Shown in pieces: positions 22,362-29,908 of a DNA stretch of 36,771 bases (position 1 is the first letter of the stretch; each line of letters begins with the position of its first letter). The notes under the pieces are model-generated. The model saw nothing but the letters and a program-made list of their open reading frames with translations. It searched no databases and was not told where the DNA came from. The DNA lies in the IMG/VR virus record IMGVR_UViG_3300012944_000020, positions 1-36,771 of that record. The stretch is one strand, 5' to 3'. The stretch comes from a virus. The translations under genes and the position numbers were made by a program.

Positions 22362-22829
22362 ATGGCGACTCCTAAATCGCAATACCTCTCGAAGCGGGCC
22401 GCGGCCGATCTTCTGAAACTTAGCGTGCGGCGCGTGATGGAACTCTCGACAGAAGGAAAGTTAAAACGTTACCGGCGGTTCGACTCCGAGACGCGGCGGC
22501 AGACGGCCGTCTTCCGCGCCGATGACGTCGCACGGCTGGCTTCCGAATGGGCGGCGCAGGCAGAGCCGCTTCTGAATGCCGCGGATCTTCCCATCGGTCT
22601 GCCGCCCGCGCCGCGGGCGCTGCCAGCGCCGTCCGCCATGCCATCCGCGCCGCGAGCGTGGCTCACCTTTGATGAGAGCGCCGGCTATTCCGGCCTTCCG
22701 GCCTCCGTGCTGCGCGATCTGGTCGCGGCGGGCCGTTTGCCGGCGCTCGATGTCGGCGTGCGGCCAGGCGGCCGCTATCGCGTGCGGCGCAACGATCTCG
22801 ATGCGCTCGAAGGCGAGCGGATCAGCTAG
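22362..22829 (+). CDS. Excisionase-like protein with two helix-turn-helix domains
   Basis: This 155-residue protein carries two MerR/excisionase-type helix-turn-helix domains. The first is at residues 7-60 (YLSKRAAADLLKLSVRRVME, wing, then VFRADDVARL). The second is at about 100-153 (WLTFDESAGYSGLPASVLRD, then GGRYRVRRNDLDAL). A Pro/Ala linker joins them. It is convergent with the integrase, and their stop codons overlap on CTAG. Excisionases bend DNA at the attachment site and bias the integrase towards excision; two joined domains could bind two sites. The start ATG has no ribosome binding site but follows a TGTGATACACT element by 8 nt, suggesting a leaderless message. Confidence 0.75.
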   Translation: MATPKSQYLSKRAAADLLKLSVRRVMELSTEGKLKRYRRFDSETRRQTAVFRADDVARLASEWAAQAEPLLNAADLPIGLPPAPRALPAPSAMPSAPRAWLTFDESAGYSGLPASVLRDLVAAGRLPALDVGVRPGGRYRVRRNDLDALEGERIS

Positions 22830-23791
22830 AGGCCGAGTTGCCGGCATGGATTCGTGCGTAAGGCATAGATCGGCCGGAAGTAGGTTCGCAGCATTTCGAG
22901 TGAGGCGTGGCCGGTGTGATCCATGATGTGAATGTCGTTGACGCCGGCGAGAATCGCCTCGGTGACAAAACCGGAGCGGAGCGAGTGCCCGCCGTAGGAT
23001 TTGGAATCAAGGCCGATTGCGTGTGCGGCGTGCTGTACGATTTGACCAATCCGGTTGCCGAGGATTGCGCGGCCGGTTGGCTTGCCGTTGCCAATACCTT
23101 GGAAGAGCGGGCCGGGTGAGTTGCCGCGCCATTTAATCCACGCCTTGACTGCGGTTATCGGGCAGAGTGAGGCATCTTTGCCGAGGGGTATGGTCACTGT
23201 GCGCCCACTGCCTAAGCGGTCTTGTTTTTCGTGGCGGATATGAGTTGTAATACTTACTTCGCTGATAGAGAGATCGTCAAGAGTCAATTGGGCCAGTGTG
23301 GAACGGCGAAGGGCGGTAGCGAAGCCGAAAAGTAACAGGGCCGAGTTTCTAGCCTGTATCGCAGTGGCGTTGCCGGTGTGCTCGATCATCTTGCGTAACT
23401 CGATAAGCGTGAGGGCGCGCTTTTGTTTGGGCTTTTGGCCGAGCATCCGTTTAGCGCCGATCAGGACGGCGCGCACGGCCTGATTGCATGGATTCGGGAG
23501 GCCGGCGAATGAATGGGCATGGCGAATCGCGCTGACGTGCCGTTGTAGGGTACTTACCTTTCTGCCGTGGCCGATTAGATCCGCTATGTATAGTTCGATG
23601 GTGTCCGCGGCGGCGGGCAGGCTAGTAAGTTGTGCGGCCTCACACCATGCTTGAAAGACGCGGAGATCGCGGCCGTAGCTCGCGATGGTATTTCGGCTGT
23701 AAGTGGCAGCCCTAAATTGATCCCGTTGCCGCTTCACGATCTCGAAACTCGGCGCGGGAAATTGCACGAATGCATGTCGGGGAGATGGCAT
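22826..23791 (-). CDS. int: Tyrosine recombinase (phage integrase)
   Basis: This 321-residue integrase carries the phage into and out of the host chromosome. The N-terminal SAM-like core-binding domain covers about residues 20-110 (YSRNTIASYGRDLRVF). The catalytic domain shows the active set: Arg162/163 in ALRRS, Lys189 in HEKQD, His269 and Arg272 in GGHSLRSGF, His295 in DHTGHAS, and the nucleophile Tyr304 in LRTYFR. Start at 23791 is chosen because the longer frame to 23857 has no initiation signal. A perfect TTGACA lies at 23817-23812, but its matching -10 would overlap this ATG, so promoter and start are not settled. Confidence 0.93.
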   Translation of the reverse strand: MPSPRHAFVQFPAPSFEIVKRQRDQFRAATYSRNTIASYGRDLRVFQAWCEAAQLTSLPAAADTIELYIADLIGHGRKVSTLQRHVSAIRHAHSFAGLPNPCNQAVRAVLIGAKRMLGQKPKQKRALTLIELRKMIEHTGNATAIQARNSALLLFGFATALRRSTLAQLTLDDLSISEVSITTHIRHEKQDRLGSGRTVTIPLGKDASLCPITAVKAWIKWRGNSPGPLFQGIGNGKPTGRAILGNRIGQIVQHAAHAIGLDSKSYGGHSLRSGFVTEAILAGVNDIHIMDHTGHASLEMLRTYFRPIYALRTNPCRQLGL

Positions 23792-23857
23792 GTAGTAAAG
23801 TGTGTGATTGATGTCAAGCGCACAATCAGAGGGGAAAGGAGGTAGCAGAACGAACAT

Positions 23858-24091
23858 TATGCCACGATGGCAATACCCTCGCCTGCCGCGGTCGCCTCCA
23901 TTTTTTCCTGAGATTTAAAGCCAACCTTCGTAGAACTGCAAAATTCCGGCCAAGGTCTCACGCAGTTCAACGGGGCAGCTTCAGGGCATCAAAGAAGGGT
24001 GGAAGCGACCTGCCGTTATTCTGCCATAGGTTCCCACCCCTTGTCTTTACCCTTATTCGATTTTTTTCAGGTGACGTGAAGGGACAAGGCT
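23858..24091. other. Non-coding region upstream of the integrase, candidate attachment region
   Basis: No convincing gene is seen here. It contains a 7-bp inverted repeat, GAACTGC (23933-23939) and GCAGTTC (23962-23968), 22 nt apart, plus T-rich tracts at 23902 and 24060. Since the 3' side of the integrase is occupied by the excisionase gene, this is the most likely place for attP, but no core sequence or tRNA fragment can be recognised. Confidence 0.35.
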
Positions 24092-24262
24092 ATGACAACG
24101 GGGCAAACCACTGAAATTCCAAGCAGGATGGTTCGTATATGCGGCAGACGAGCGCGCGTGGCGGCACAATTGGGTTGGTTCCATCGCACGACCATCCGCG
24201 CGCTGCGTCCGGGGTTATGCGTACCGGAAATAATTCTCTCACATTGTGGGGGTGAGCAGTGA
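24092..24262 (+). CDS. Small basic protein, 56 residues
   Basis: ATG 24092 is preceded by AAGGGA at a 7-nt distance. The protein (start TTGQTTEIPSRMVRICGRRA, later QLGWFHRTTIRALRPG) is basic with a helical centre that could be a short DNA-binding helix pair, and its stop codon overlaps the GTG start of the next gene. Coupling and the ribosome binding site support translation. A Cro-like role is possible by location but not shown. Confidence 0.5.
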   Translation: MTTGQTTEIPSRMVRICGRRARVAAQLGWFHRTTIRALRPGLCVPEIILSHCGGEQ

Positions 24263-25737
24263 GCGCGGCGGCGGCGGTGTTTCCCTTCCCGGACGTTCCG
24301 GGTTGGGGAAAATCCCGCTACGGTGCCGCTGAAGACGGCAAACCCGATGATGAACCGCTTTGGAACTGCCATGAATTGCGGTGGCGCGTCGGATCTATCC
24401 GGAAAGACCTGGTTGTGGATATCATCCACTCGGCATGGGGCAAACGCCGTTATGCGCCGGTGGATATTGTAAAGGAGGCAGAGTGCTCACGAGTTACGGT
24501 CCGGTATATTCGCATGTTGCTTGATGAGCTGGTGGAGGCGGGCTACCTGGAGGCCGATCCTGATCGCCGCAATTGGTACATGCCGCTCTACGAAAATTTC
24601 AAGACAGCCAAAATTCTTGCAGAGGAAATCAAACATCCCAATTACAGGAGAAAAGGTCCAAACCATGCGGAAGAACAGCATGGAGATGGACCGATAGAAT
24701 ATGAAGCCAAACGCGAAGCAACAAACGATCGACCGATGGAAGAGGAGGCGGATAGAGGATCGCAAACACCAGTGGGTACGCGAGGAAGCAATGGCGATGG
24801 CTTTCTCGGTTTTGGGGGGGTATCGCTCATCAGAGCCCCAGGAATTGAGGCCGATCAGGGCATACATCAGGTTTCTAGCCATCCGGACGATGGAGATGAC
24901 CGGGGATCCATCTACCAAGACGATCTGCCCGTATCCAGAGGATTTAGCTCACTTGATGCTTCTGGTGGAGATATTGGAGGGATTGGAGCGGGGGAACATG
25001 AATGCCCTACATGCGAAGGTCGAGGACACGTTTCGGCGAGCGTACCGGATTGGCGGTCCGATTCCGGCGTGGGCGATTCCAGTTCAGGATCTATCCAGGA
25101 ATTTACCCGAGGATCAGAAGTTATCCGAGGATCAAGAAGTGAAGTAGGCTTCACTTCTACGGAAGTACACTTCCCACAAACGGAAATAGATTTCCCAGAG
25201 AACCTCACGTATCGTCATCGAATCAATGAGTTACATGCTGCTAAGACTTTAAGACATAGAGAAGAAGAGCGGGCGGAAGGAGAAGCTACTAGTATTCCAG
25301 GGCCGCCCGCCCGCTTAACGCCACCCGAGGTATCGCTCTTCTCCTACCTGAACGGTCTCAAGTGGGATGTCATGGGCACGTGGAAGGGCCTTGGCTTAGA
25401 TCCTGGGAATGCGGGCGACGTGGGCCTGATTCGCAAGGTTGTGGGTATGCTGGTGTCCGGCTTTTGCGCTTACGATTCCGGCATCAAGCACACACAACCG
25501 CGCGGGCCGGGTATAGCAGAGCATTGGGTTTCCGACTATTTGCGCTCTCGCTCGCGTGAGGTTATAGCGGGAAATTGGGCGGCGAGCCGGTTGCCTGCAA
25601 GCGCGGAAAATCCGGAACGCCTTACACTGTCTTTTTATCGGGAGCATTGCGAGCAGTGCCGCGCTCGTGGTGAGGAGCCGGTTTCCTACGAGACATGGAA
25701 GGCCGGGTTAGACGCCGAAGCGGGCGGCGAGAGCTGA
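24259..25737 (+). CDS. Winged-helix protein, probable replication initiator, with dual-coding centre
   Basis: This 492-codon frame begins with GTG overlapping the previous stop. Residues 40-115 form a winged helix (VVDIIHSAWGKRRYAPVDIV, SRVTVRYIRMLLDELVEAGYLE), as in phage replication initiators. Residues about 148-296 are Gly/Ser/Asp-rich, apparently disordered, and lie over another open frame (24701-25147) that reads as the more natural protein. The centre nevertheless contains a CPTCEGRG zinc-type motif. The C-terminal 140 residues (SLFSYLNGLKWDVMGTWKG onward) are clearly folded. A palindromic element lies at 25268 inside the gene. Whether one long protein or two separate products is made is unresolved; no other replication gene is visible in the window. 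Confidence 0.65.
   Translation: MSAAAAVFPFPDVPGWGKSRYGAAEDGKPDDEPLWNCHELRWRVGSIRKDLVVDIIHSAWGKRRYAPVDIVKEAECSRVTVRYIRMLLDELVEAGYLEADPDRRNWYMPLYENFKTAKILAEEIKHPNYRRKGPNHAEEQHGDGPIEYEAKREATNDRPMEEEADRGSQTPVGTRGSNGDGFLGFGGVSLIRAPGIEADQGIHQVSSHPDDGDDRGSIYQDDLPVSRGFSSLDASGGDIGGIGAGEHECPTCEGRGHVSASVPDWRSDSGVGDSSSGSIQEFTRGSEVIRGSRSEVGFTSTEVHFPQTEIDFPENLTYRHRINELHAAKTLRHREEERAEGEATSIPGPPARLTPPEVSLFSYLNGLKWDVMGTWKGLGLDPGNAGDVGLIRKVVGMLVSGFCAYDSGIKHTQPRGPGIAEHWVSDYLRSRSREVIAGNWAASRLPASAENPERLTLSFYREHCEQCRARGEEPVSYETWKAGLDAEAGGES
24701..25147 (+). CDS. Overprinted protein inside the winged-helix gene (+1 frame)
   Basis: This 148-residue frame is entirely contained in the larger gene, in the +1 frame. 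Its composition and third-position GC look more like the rest of the phage than the containing frame does here. The protein has a charged helical start (KQQTIDRWKRRRIEDRKHQW), a central helix AHLMLLVEILEGLERGNMNA and the end YRIGGPIPAWAIPVQDLS. A stop codon lies two codons upstream of the ATG, which fixes the start region. It is probably a real gene that was overprinted by, or inserted into, the linker of the replication gene. Function unknown. Confidence 0.6.
   Translation: MKPNAKQQTIDRWKRRRIEDRKHQWVREEAMAMAFSVLGGYRSSEPQELRPIRAYIRFLAIRTMEMTGDPSTKTICPYPEDLAHLMLLVEILEGLERGNMNALHAKVEDTFRRAYRIGGPIPAWAIPVQDLSRNLPEDQKLSEDQEVK
25268..25315. repeat. GAGCGGGCGG-type palindrome, copy 2 (inside a gene)
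   Basis: AGCGGGCGG (25268-25276) pairs with CCGCCCGCT (25307-25315) across 30 nt. It lies in coding sequence and is read as ERAEGEATSIPGPPAR, in the same codon phase (GAG CGG GCG) as the other copies. Confidence 0.7.
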
Positions 25738-26097
25738 GTACAGCTCGGTGAGCAAGCTATCGCCGAGCTGATCGACGGCCTCTTTCAAGCCGGTAATTTC
25801 TTCGGGCGGCGCTGCCGGCGTCCCGATCTCTGCCGGATTCGTCTCGGGTTTCGGCGCTACCGCCTCATTCGTGGCCGAATTTTGAGTAGTTGCCTTCACT
25901 GACGTGCGGTTGTAGCGAGCCATCGCAGCGCGCCTGGCGAAGCGCCGCTTTTCTTCGGCGGTGCGTTTGGCATGCACGCGCTTGGTTCCGATGGCAGCGA
26001 CTCGCGATAGTTCGGCGCATTCCTCGGGCGTCATCAATTCCCGCCGCCTTCTGCCGAGCGCGACCGCTGCCGGGTTCTTTTCCCGCGGGGGTTCCAT
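25708..26097 (-). CDS. Basic protein with KNPxAVAL motif, possible paralogue of the gene at 18077
   Basis: This 129-residue leftward protein starts at ATG 26097; the frame is open to 26193 but the additional part has no support. Residues 1-65 are basic and helical (KNPAAVALGRRRRELMTPEE, then RRFARRAAMARYN), matching the layout of the small KGG protein at 18077. Residues 70-129 are a Pro/Thr-rich linker and a helix (LKEAVDQLGDSLLTELYSAL). It overlaps the end of the winged-helix gene by 30 bases, convergently. DNA binding is inferred from charge and pattern only. Confidence 0.6.
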   Translation of the reverse strand: MEPPREKNPAAVALGRRRRELMTPEECAELSRVAAIGTKRVHAKRTAEEKRRFARRAAMARYNRTSVKATTQNSATNEAVAPKPETNPAEIGTPAAPPEEITGLKEAVDQLGDSLLTELYSALAARFGV

Positions 26098-26411
26098 ACC
26101 TGTAATTCTGCCGGAATTGGTTTTCCGTTGCCAGCACGAAAAACATTTCCGCCCGTCTTCGTATGGGTGGAAACCCTGAGGACTAACTGTCACAATTCTG
26201 TGGATTTCTTTGTGAACTGATATTGACCGCGATGTATTCAGGGTGACAGAATAGCTGCAATCGTTGAACGGGGTAATAGTAGTACCATCGGGCGTAGCCG
26301 GCCAAAGGTGATTGCCCGATCAGGAAGGCGCTAATCCGGTGAACGCGCCGAGCCGAGACACAAACTGTCCGGTTACCAACTTTGTCGTTTTGGCAACTTG
26401 TTACACCATGA
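26098..26411. promoter_or_regulatory. Divergent regulatory region with repeated CAACTTGT-like motifs
   Basis: This gap separates a leftward gene from the long rightward block and holds no convincing gene. Near its right end are two similar motifs in direct order, CAACTTTGT and CAACTTGT (about 26370-26401), next to a TGTTACACC element just before the GTG at 26412. Farther left is a short CACA-ATTC-TGTG dyad near 26192. These look like operator and promoter signals for divergent transcription; the binding protein is not identified. Confidence 0.4.
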
Positions 26412-26747
26412 GTGTCTCTTGCAACCTCCCCCAAACTCTCAGTATATGCGCCTGGTAGCGACGAGCTTGTTTTAGACGTTACCGCCGCTGAAGCTGCCCG
26501 AATGATCGCGCGTGGACAAGCACGCCGCATCCGCGGCGGGCGTGCGCTCAAGCTCGCCGCCCACTTCCAAATGCCGCCTGATCCGGGCGGACGCACCCGC
26601 ACTTCCCGCGGGCCGATCATGGGTGCTATCGGCCGATCCCAAAAATACGTAATCGAAGATTGCAAGGGCCACGTAACCGGCTTCAAGCGAATCTGTGCCG
26701 AGGATCGGTACATCTTCCACGCGGCGGCGCTGGGGCTCGATGTATGA
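26412..26747 (+). CDS. Small basic phage protein, GTG start, possibly leaderless
   Basis: This 111-residue protein opens the rightward block leading to terminase. Residues 20-50 contain VTAAEAARMIARGQARRIRGG, a basic helical region, followed by RTRTSRGPIMGAIGRSQKYV, and the end contains RICAEDRYIFHAAALG. There is no ribosome binding site; GTG 26412 follows a TACACC element by 4 nt, so leaderless translation is possible. It overlaps the next gene by ATGA. I do not recognise a family. Confidence 0.65.
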   Translation: MSLATSPKLSVYAPGSDELVLDVTAAEAARMIARGQARRIRGGRALKLAAHFQMPPDPGGRTRTSRGPIMGAIGRSQKYVIEDCKGHVTGFKRICAEDRYIFHAAALGLDV

Positions 26748-26899
26748 TGCGGGCGCTGACCACGGCGGAAGCGAAAGCCGATTATGAGGCCGATGTGCTG
26801 AGGCGTCCAACCTATGACGATGGAGAGCCGCGAAAGACCTGGGAGCAATTGGGATCTCTGGAGCAATGGTCTTGGAGCAAGGCGAGGCTCTTCCGATGA
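26744..26899 (+). CDS. Small unrecognised protein
   Basis: This 51-residue protein starts at ATG 26744, overlapping the preceding stop codon, and ends on the start of the next gene. It is helical and charged (RALTTAEAKADYEADVLRRP) with two tryptophans near the end. Coupled overlaps on both sides support translation. Function unknown. Confidence 0.55.
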   Translation: MMRALTTAEAKADYEADVLRRPTYDDGEPRKTWEQLGSLEQWSWSKARLFR

Positions 26900-27120
26900 A
26901 AGCGTATTGGCTGACGTGCCAAATGTGTACCGTATCGGTTGAAACTGACGATAACAACGTGATCACGAAGACGCCGCCCATCGCGCGGAAGTTTATCGGG
27001 CAACCGCTGGCGGATCTCAAGCGGTGGATGGCGAAGTACGGCGGATTCCGCGTGGAGCCGATAGCGGGGCAATCGGCGCTGTTCAGCGATGGCGAAACAA
27101 CTCCACCTAGTGCCGCCTAA
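26896..27120 (+). CDS. Small unrecognised protein with CxxC
   Basis: This 74-residue protein starts with ATGA overlap. It has a TCQMC pair at residues 7-11 but no second pair, a hydrophilic centre (VSVETDDNNVITKTPP) and a helix ADLKRWMAKYGG. It overlaps the next gene by 32 nt. A metal site would need a dimer or another partner. Function unknown. Confidence 0.58.
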   Translation: MKAYWLTCQMCTVSVETDDNNVITKTPPIARKFIGQPLADLKRWMAKYGGFRVEPIAGQSALFSDGETTPPSAA

Positions 27121-27277
27121 GCCGGTACGGACAGTCCGTGAGCACGTGCGCGATAAGCTGCAAAATCTCAATCTGCGGCAGGAAGAGCGTACACGCCGGC
27201 GACGACAGGGCAGCCGTCGGCGTGTACAGCCGGAGACGGAGCAGCGCTCGCTAGACTTCGAGGATGATCAATCTTGA
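27089..27277 (+). CDS. Small, very basic protein before terminase
   Basis: This 62-residue protein is extremely rich in arginine (ERTRRRRQGSRRRVQ) with an acidic end. It overlaps both its neighbours, 32 nt before and 14 nt after. The position immediately before the large terminase is where a small terminase often lies, but this protein has no helix-turn-helix that I can see. It may bind DNA or RNA simply through charge. Confidence 0.55.
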   Translation: MAKQLHLVPPKPVRTVREHVRDKLQNLNLRQEERTRRRRQGSRRRVQPETEQRSLDFEDDQS

Positions 27278-28556
27278 CCTCGGCGCTACGCCAGAACATA
27301 TCGGGGATGCGGTCAAGGGTCTGTCTGATGCCGAGATTGCGAGCGTGCTCTACCACTGGCCGAATTGGGCGCGGCCGGAACAACTCATGCCGCCTGGCGA
27401 GTGGCGGACGTGGATACTACTTGGCGGCCGTGGCAGCGGCAAGACACGGCCAGGGGCGGAAGCGATTCGGCAAATCATGACAGACTATCCGGGTATCCGC
27501 GTGGCTCTGATCGGTCCAACGTCGAGCGATTGCCGCGATGTGATGATCGAAGGCGAATCCGGTTTGCTGAACTGCTTTCCGCCCGAAGAGCGGCCGTACT
27601 ACAAACCATCGCGCCGCCTGATTCAATGCCGCAACGGATCGGTAGGGTTCACATACTCGGCCGAGGAGCCGGAACGGTTGCGCGGGCCGCAACACGGCGC
27701 GGCCTGGCTCGATGAGATCGGCACGTATCCCGATCTGAAAGCGCTATGGGATTTGATGGTTCCGGGGATTCGCCTCGGCACATTCACGCGGCGGATCGCC
27801 ACGACGACGCCGCGGCCGTTGCCGTTCTTGCACGAGCTGTTGAAAGATCCGACCTCGCGCATTTCGCGGATGCGCACTAAAGACAATGCCGCCAATCTCC
27901 CGAAGGAAACCATCGAAGAGTTGTACCGGATCTATGGCGGTACGCGCATCGGCCGCCAGGAGCTCGACGGCGAATTGTTGGAGGAAGCGGAAGGCGCCCT
28001 CTGGACTCACTCCCGCATCGATGCGCTACGGGTGCGGCCGGAAGATGTGCCGGAACTGGCGCGCATTGTTATTCCGATTGATCCGAGCACAACGAGCGGG
28101 CCGGATTCGGATGCTTGCGGTATGGTGCCGGTGGCGCTCGGCGTCAATGGCCACGGCTATGTGCTCGATGATGTCACGGCGGTGCTATCGCCCGATGATT
28201 GGATCTCGCGGGCGGTTGCGCAGTATGACAAGTGGGATGCGGACCGGATCATCGGTGAGGCGAATAACGGCGGCGATCTCATCGAATCGCTGCTACGCAC
28301 GCAGCGCAAGAATATTTCCTATGAGAAAGTTCACGCCTCGCGCGGTAAGATCACTCGCGCCGAGCCGGTTGCGGCGCTCTATGAACAGGGCAAGATCCAT
28401 CACGTGATCGGGCGCAATTTGAAGGATCTTGAAAACGAGATGTGCAACTACGTGCCGGGTATGTCCAAGTCGCCGAACCGCATGGATTCGCTGGTGTGGG
28501 GCGTGTCGTATCTGATGCTGAAGAGGATGCGGGTAGGCGGATCGCATTCGATATGA
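27264..28556 (+). CDS. terL: Terminase large subunit
   Basis: This 430-residue motor packages DNA into the prohead and cuts it. The ATPase domain has a Walker A motif GGRGSGKT at residues 54-61, a Walker B WLDEIG ending near residue 153, and the coupling segment RIATTTPRP near 177. The nuclease domain begins near residue 265, with the first metal ligand in IPIDPSTTSG (Asp273) and later acidic sites in GEANNGGD and NRMDSLVWG. The length and motif spacing match the Terminase_6/GTA-type large subunit. Portal, protease and capsid follow after an accessory region of about 4 kb. Confidence 0.93.
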   Translation: MINLDLGATPEHIGDAVKGLSDAEIASVLYHWPNWARPEQLMPPGEWRTWILLGGRGSGKTRPGAEAIRQIMTDYPGIRVALIGPTSSDCRDVMIEGESGLLNCFPPEERPYYKPSRRLIQCRNGSVGFTYSAEEPERLRGPQHGAAWLDEIGTYPDLKALWDLMVPGIRLGTFTRRIATTTPRPLPFLHELLKDPTSRISRMRTKDNAANLPKETIEELYRIYGGTRIGRQELDGELLEEAEGALWTHSRIDALRVRPEDVPELARIVIPIDPSTTSGPDSDACGMVPVALGVNGHGYVLDDVTAVLSPDDWISRAVAQYDKWDADRIIGEANNGGDLIESLLRTQRKNISYEKVHASRGKITRAEPVAALYEQGKIHHVIGRNLKDLENEMCNYVPGMSKSPNRMDSLVWGVSYLMLKRMRVGGSHSI

Positions 28557-28852
28557 TGGCCGGCATGAAAAACACTACGATCATCGAGGACGCCTGGCGA
28601 TCCTATAAGTCGGCGGTACTTCTACAAGAGATTCCGGATTTCGTGGTTGCCGGGTATCGCGCAACGTTCTTTAGCGGCGCGGGCATTGTGTTTAAGGCAC
28701 TGTTTCCCGATGATGCGCCGGCCAGTAATGCCGAGTACCGCAAAGTGGTTGAGGGGCTCTCCGATGAAATCCAGCGTTATTTTGAGCAGATAGCGGCGGA
28801 TGCCGAGGCCGATGCCCAGGAAGCGGCAGCAGCGAAGCTTCTGGTTATATGA
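28553..28852 (+). CDS. Small helical protein after terminase
   Basis: This 99-residue protein starts with ATGATG overlapping the terminase stop region. It is largely helical (IIEDAWRSYKSAVLLQEIPD, then SDEIQRYFEQIAADAEADAQ) with an Ala-rich end. An alternative ATG three codons downstream is possible. It is translationally coupled to terminase and to the next small gene. I do not recognise it. Confidence 0.62.
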   Translation: MMAGMKNTTIIEDAWRSYKSAVLLQEIPDFVVAGYRATFFSGAGIVFKALFPDDAPASNAEYRKVVEGLSDEIQRYFEQIAADAEADAQEAAAAKLLVI

Positions 28853-29022
28853 GCGGCGCGAATCAAGAGATTGCCGAGGCATTGGAGGAAGCGCGGCCGG
28901 TTGTGCGCTCGGTAGTGGCGCTACTGATTTACCTGTCGGCGCATTCGCACGTCCAGATTAACGGGTGCTATGTTGCCGCCGATGAATTTCTGCAAACGCT
29001 AGACGCGGACTTGGGGAAGTGA
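28849..29022 (+). CDS. Very small helical protein, 57 residues
   Basis: ATG 28849 overlaps the preceding TGA. The protein has an acidic helix (NQEIAEALEEARPVVRSVVA) followed by a hydrophobic LLIYLSAHSHVQI segment and a helical end. It could attach to membrane or be a small soluble dimer. The ATGA coupling is the main support. Function unknown. Confidence 0.55.
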   Translation: MSGANQEIAEALEEARPVVRSVVALLIYLSAHSHVQINGCYVAADEFLQTLDADLGK

Positions 29023-29025
29023 TTC

Positions 29026-29244
29026 ATGCCGGCAGAGTTGCAGCCTACCGATTTGGCCTGTCTCAAGTGCATGCACGAGTGGACAGAGCCGCTTATTGTC
29101 CAGGTGGCGCTCGCGGTCTTTTGCGCGCACGTCGAAAGCTTGCGGTGTCCGGTGTGTGGCGTCGATAGTTCACAGCTTGCATTCCGGACGGCGCGCCCGC
29201 GGGCGGCCGGAACCGCCGCCGTGTTGCCGGAAGGCGAAGGGTAA
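29026..29244 (+). CDS. Small zinc-ribbon protein
   Basis: This 72-residue protein has two cysteine pairs, CLKC at residues 12-15 and CPVC near residue 41, the spacing of a classical zinc ribbon. The end is Ala/Arg-rich and disordered. It is one of at least six small Cys-pair proteins in the window. The role is unknown. Confidence 0.65.
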   Translation: MPAELQPTDLACLKCMHEWTEPLIVQVALAVFCAHVESLRCPVCGVDSSQLAFRTARPRAAGTAAVLPEGEG

Positions 29245-29253
29245 GGGGGGATT

Positions 29254-29400
29254 ATGACTCTACTGCCATTGATCCTGATGATTGCCGCTTTCGTTTGTTT
29301 CACGCTCGCCGCCTTCAACGTGGCGCATACCAAGATTTCGCTGACGCCGCTCGGCCTGGCGTTGTGCGCACTGGTCTGGATTCTGATCAGCGTAAGATAA
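29254..29400 (+). CDS. Tiny membrane protein, two hydrophobic segments
   Basis: This 48-residue protein has an ideal ribosome binding site (AAGGGGGG) 4 nt before ATG. Almost all of it is membrane-compatible: LLPLILMIAAFVCFTLAAF and, after a short polar turn, LGLALCALVWILI. Size and topology fit a small holin or an immunity peptide. No endolysin gene is adjacent, so the holin idea stays unproven, but it is one of the better candidates in the window. Confidence 0.6.
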   Translation: MTLLPLILMIAAFVCFTLAAFNVAHTKISLTPLGLALCALVWILISVR

Positions 29401-29405
29401 CCGGC

Positions 29406-29633
29406 ATGGAATCCAAGCCGAATTGTTTATTTTATGGGCGCTTCATGTACGTGAGCGCGGTGGCGGCGAACCTCAGCCGGGGGTTGCCATTTATTTTACT
29501 GGCACAAGACGGTAACGCTTGCGGGTTGCGCACCGATGCGCACTCACCGTGTTGCATGGAGCAAAACCGCGAGCCGGTGGAATGGTCTAAGTGCCCATAC
29601 GTCAAAGCGATGCGCATGGAGCCGGTTGATTGA
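29406..29633 (+). CDS. Small Cys-rich protein
   Basis: This 75-residue protein starts 5 nt after the previous stop. It has five cysteines, including a CC pair (AHSPCCMEQNREP) and an ending WSKCPYVKAM, with a hydrophobic middle (LSRGLPFILLAQDG). Cysteine placement is irregular, so a zinc or iron-sulfur site is possible but not clear. Function unknown. Confidence 0.58.
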   Translation: MESKPNCLFYGRFMYVSAVAANLSRGLPFILLAQDGNACGLRTDAHSPCCMEQNREPVEWSKCPYVKAMRMEPVD

Positions 29634-29908
29634 GCATTATCGAGTACCTTACCGCTGATCTATGCCGCCGCCTTGCGAGGGGATCGGTGGAAGGTGGCGG
29701 CGAGCGGGCGGACGGCATACCGCCCGATCCACCGCCCGCTCGCGAGCCGATCTCGATTGAGGATGAGCTCGGCCTCGCGGCGGTCGATCCTCGGCATTGG
29801 CCGGAACGGTCGCGGCGCGTTCGGCGGCACAAGGTGGTGGGAGCAACGAGCGAGCGGGTGACCTTACCTCACCGCTCGCCCGCTCGTTCCGGGGTTCTCT
29901 CGAAATGA
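29630..29908 (+). CDS. Small protein with embedded palindromic element, TTG start
   Basis: This 92-residue frame starts at TTG 29630, overlapping the previous stop. Residues 1-20 are helical; residues 24-40 (GERADGIPPDPPPAREP) are encoded by a perfect 12-bp palindrome; residues 44-70 contain EDELGLAAVDPRHWPERSRR. A second, less perfect palindrome lies at the 3' end and is read out of its usual frame. The gene appears to have been reshaped by palindrome insertion. Function unknown. Confidence 0.5.
   Translation: MSIIEYLTADLCRRLARGSVEGGGERADGIPPDPPPAREPISIEDELGLAAVDPRHWPERSRRVRRHKVVGATSERVTLPHRSPARSGVLSK
29700..29743. repeat. GAGCGGGCGG-type palindrome, copy 3 (perfect 12-bp arms)
   Basis: GCGAGCGGGCGG (29700-29711) and CCGCCCGCTCGC (29732-29743) are exact complements around a 20-nt centre. 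It is the longest and cleanest copy of the family and lies inside a reading frame, coding for ERADGIPPDPPPAR. Confidence 0.85.
29845..29888. repeat. GAGCGGG-type palindrome, copy 4
   Basis: AACGAGCG (29845-29852) pairs with CGCTCGTT (29881-29888). Inside it, GAGCGGGTGA pairs with TCACCGCTC apart from one bulged base. It lies at the junction between two overlapping small genes. Read in the frame of the following gene it gives ERAGDLTSPLAR. Confidence 0.7.

Noticed and set aside
24820-24860. CTGATGA on the minus strand near 24826
   Set aside because: No stem II or correctly placed GAAA follows; it is coding sequence.
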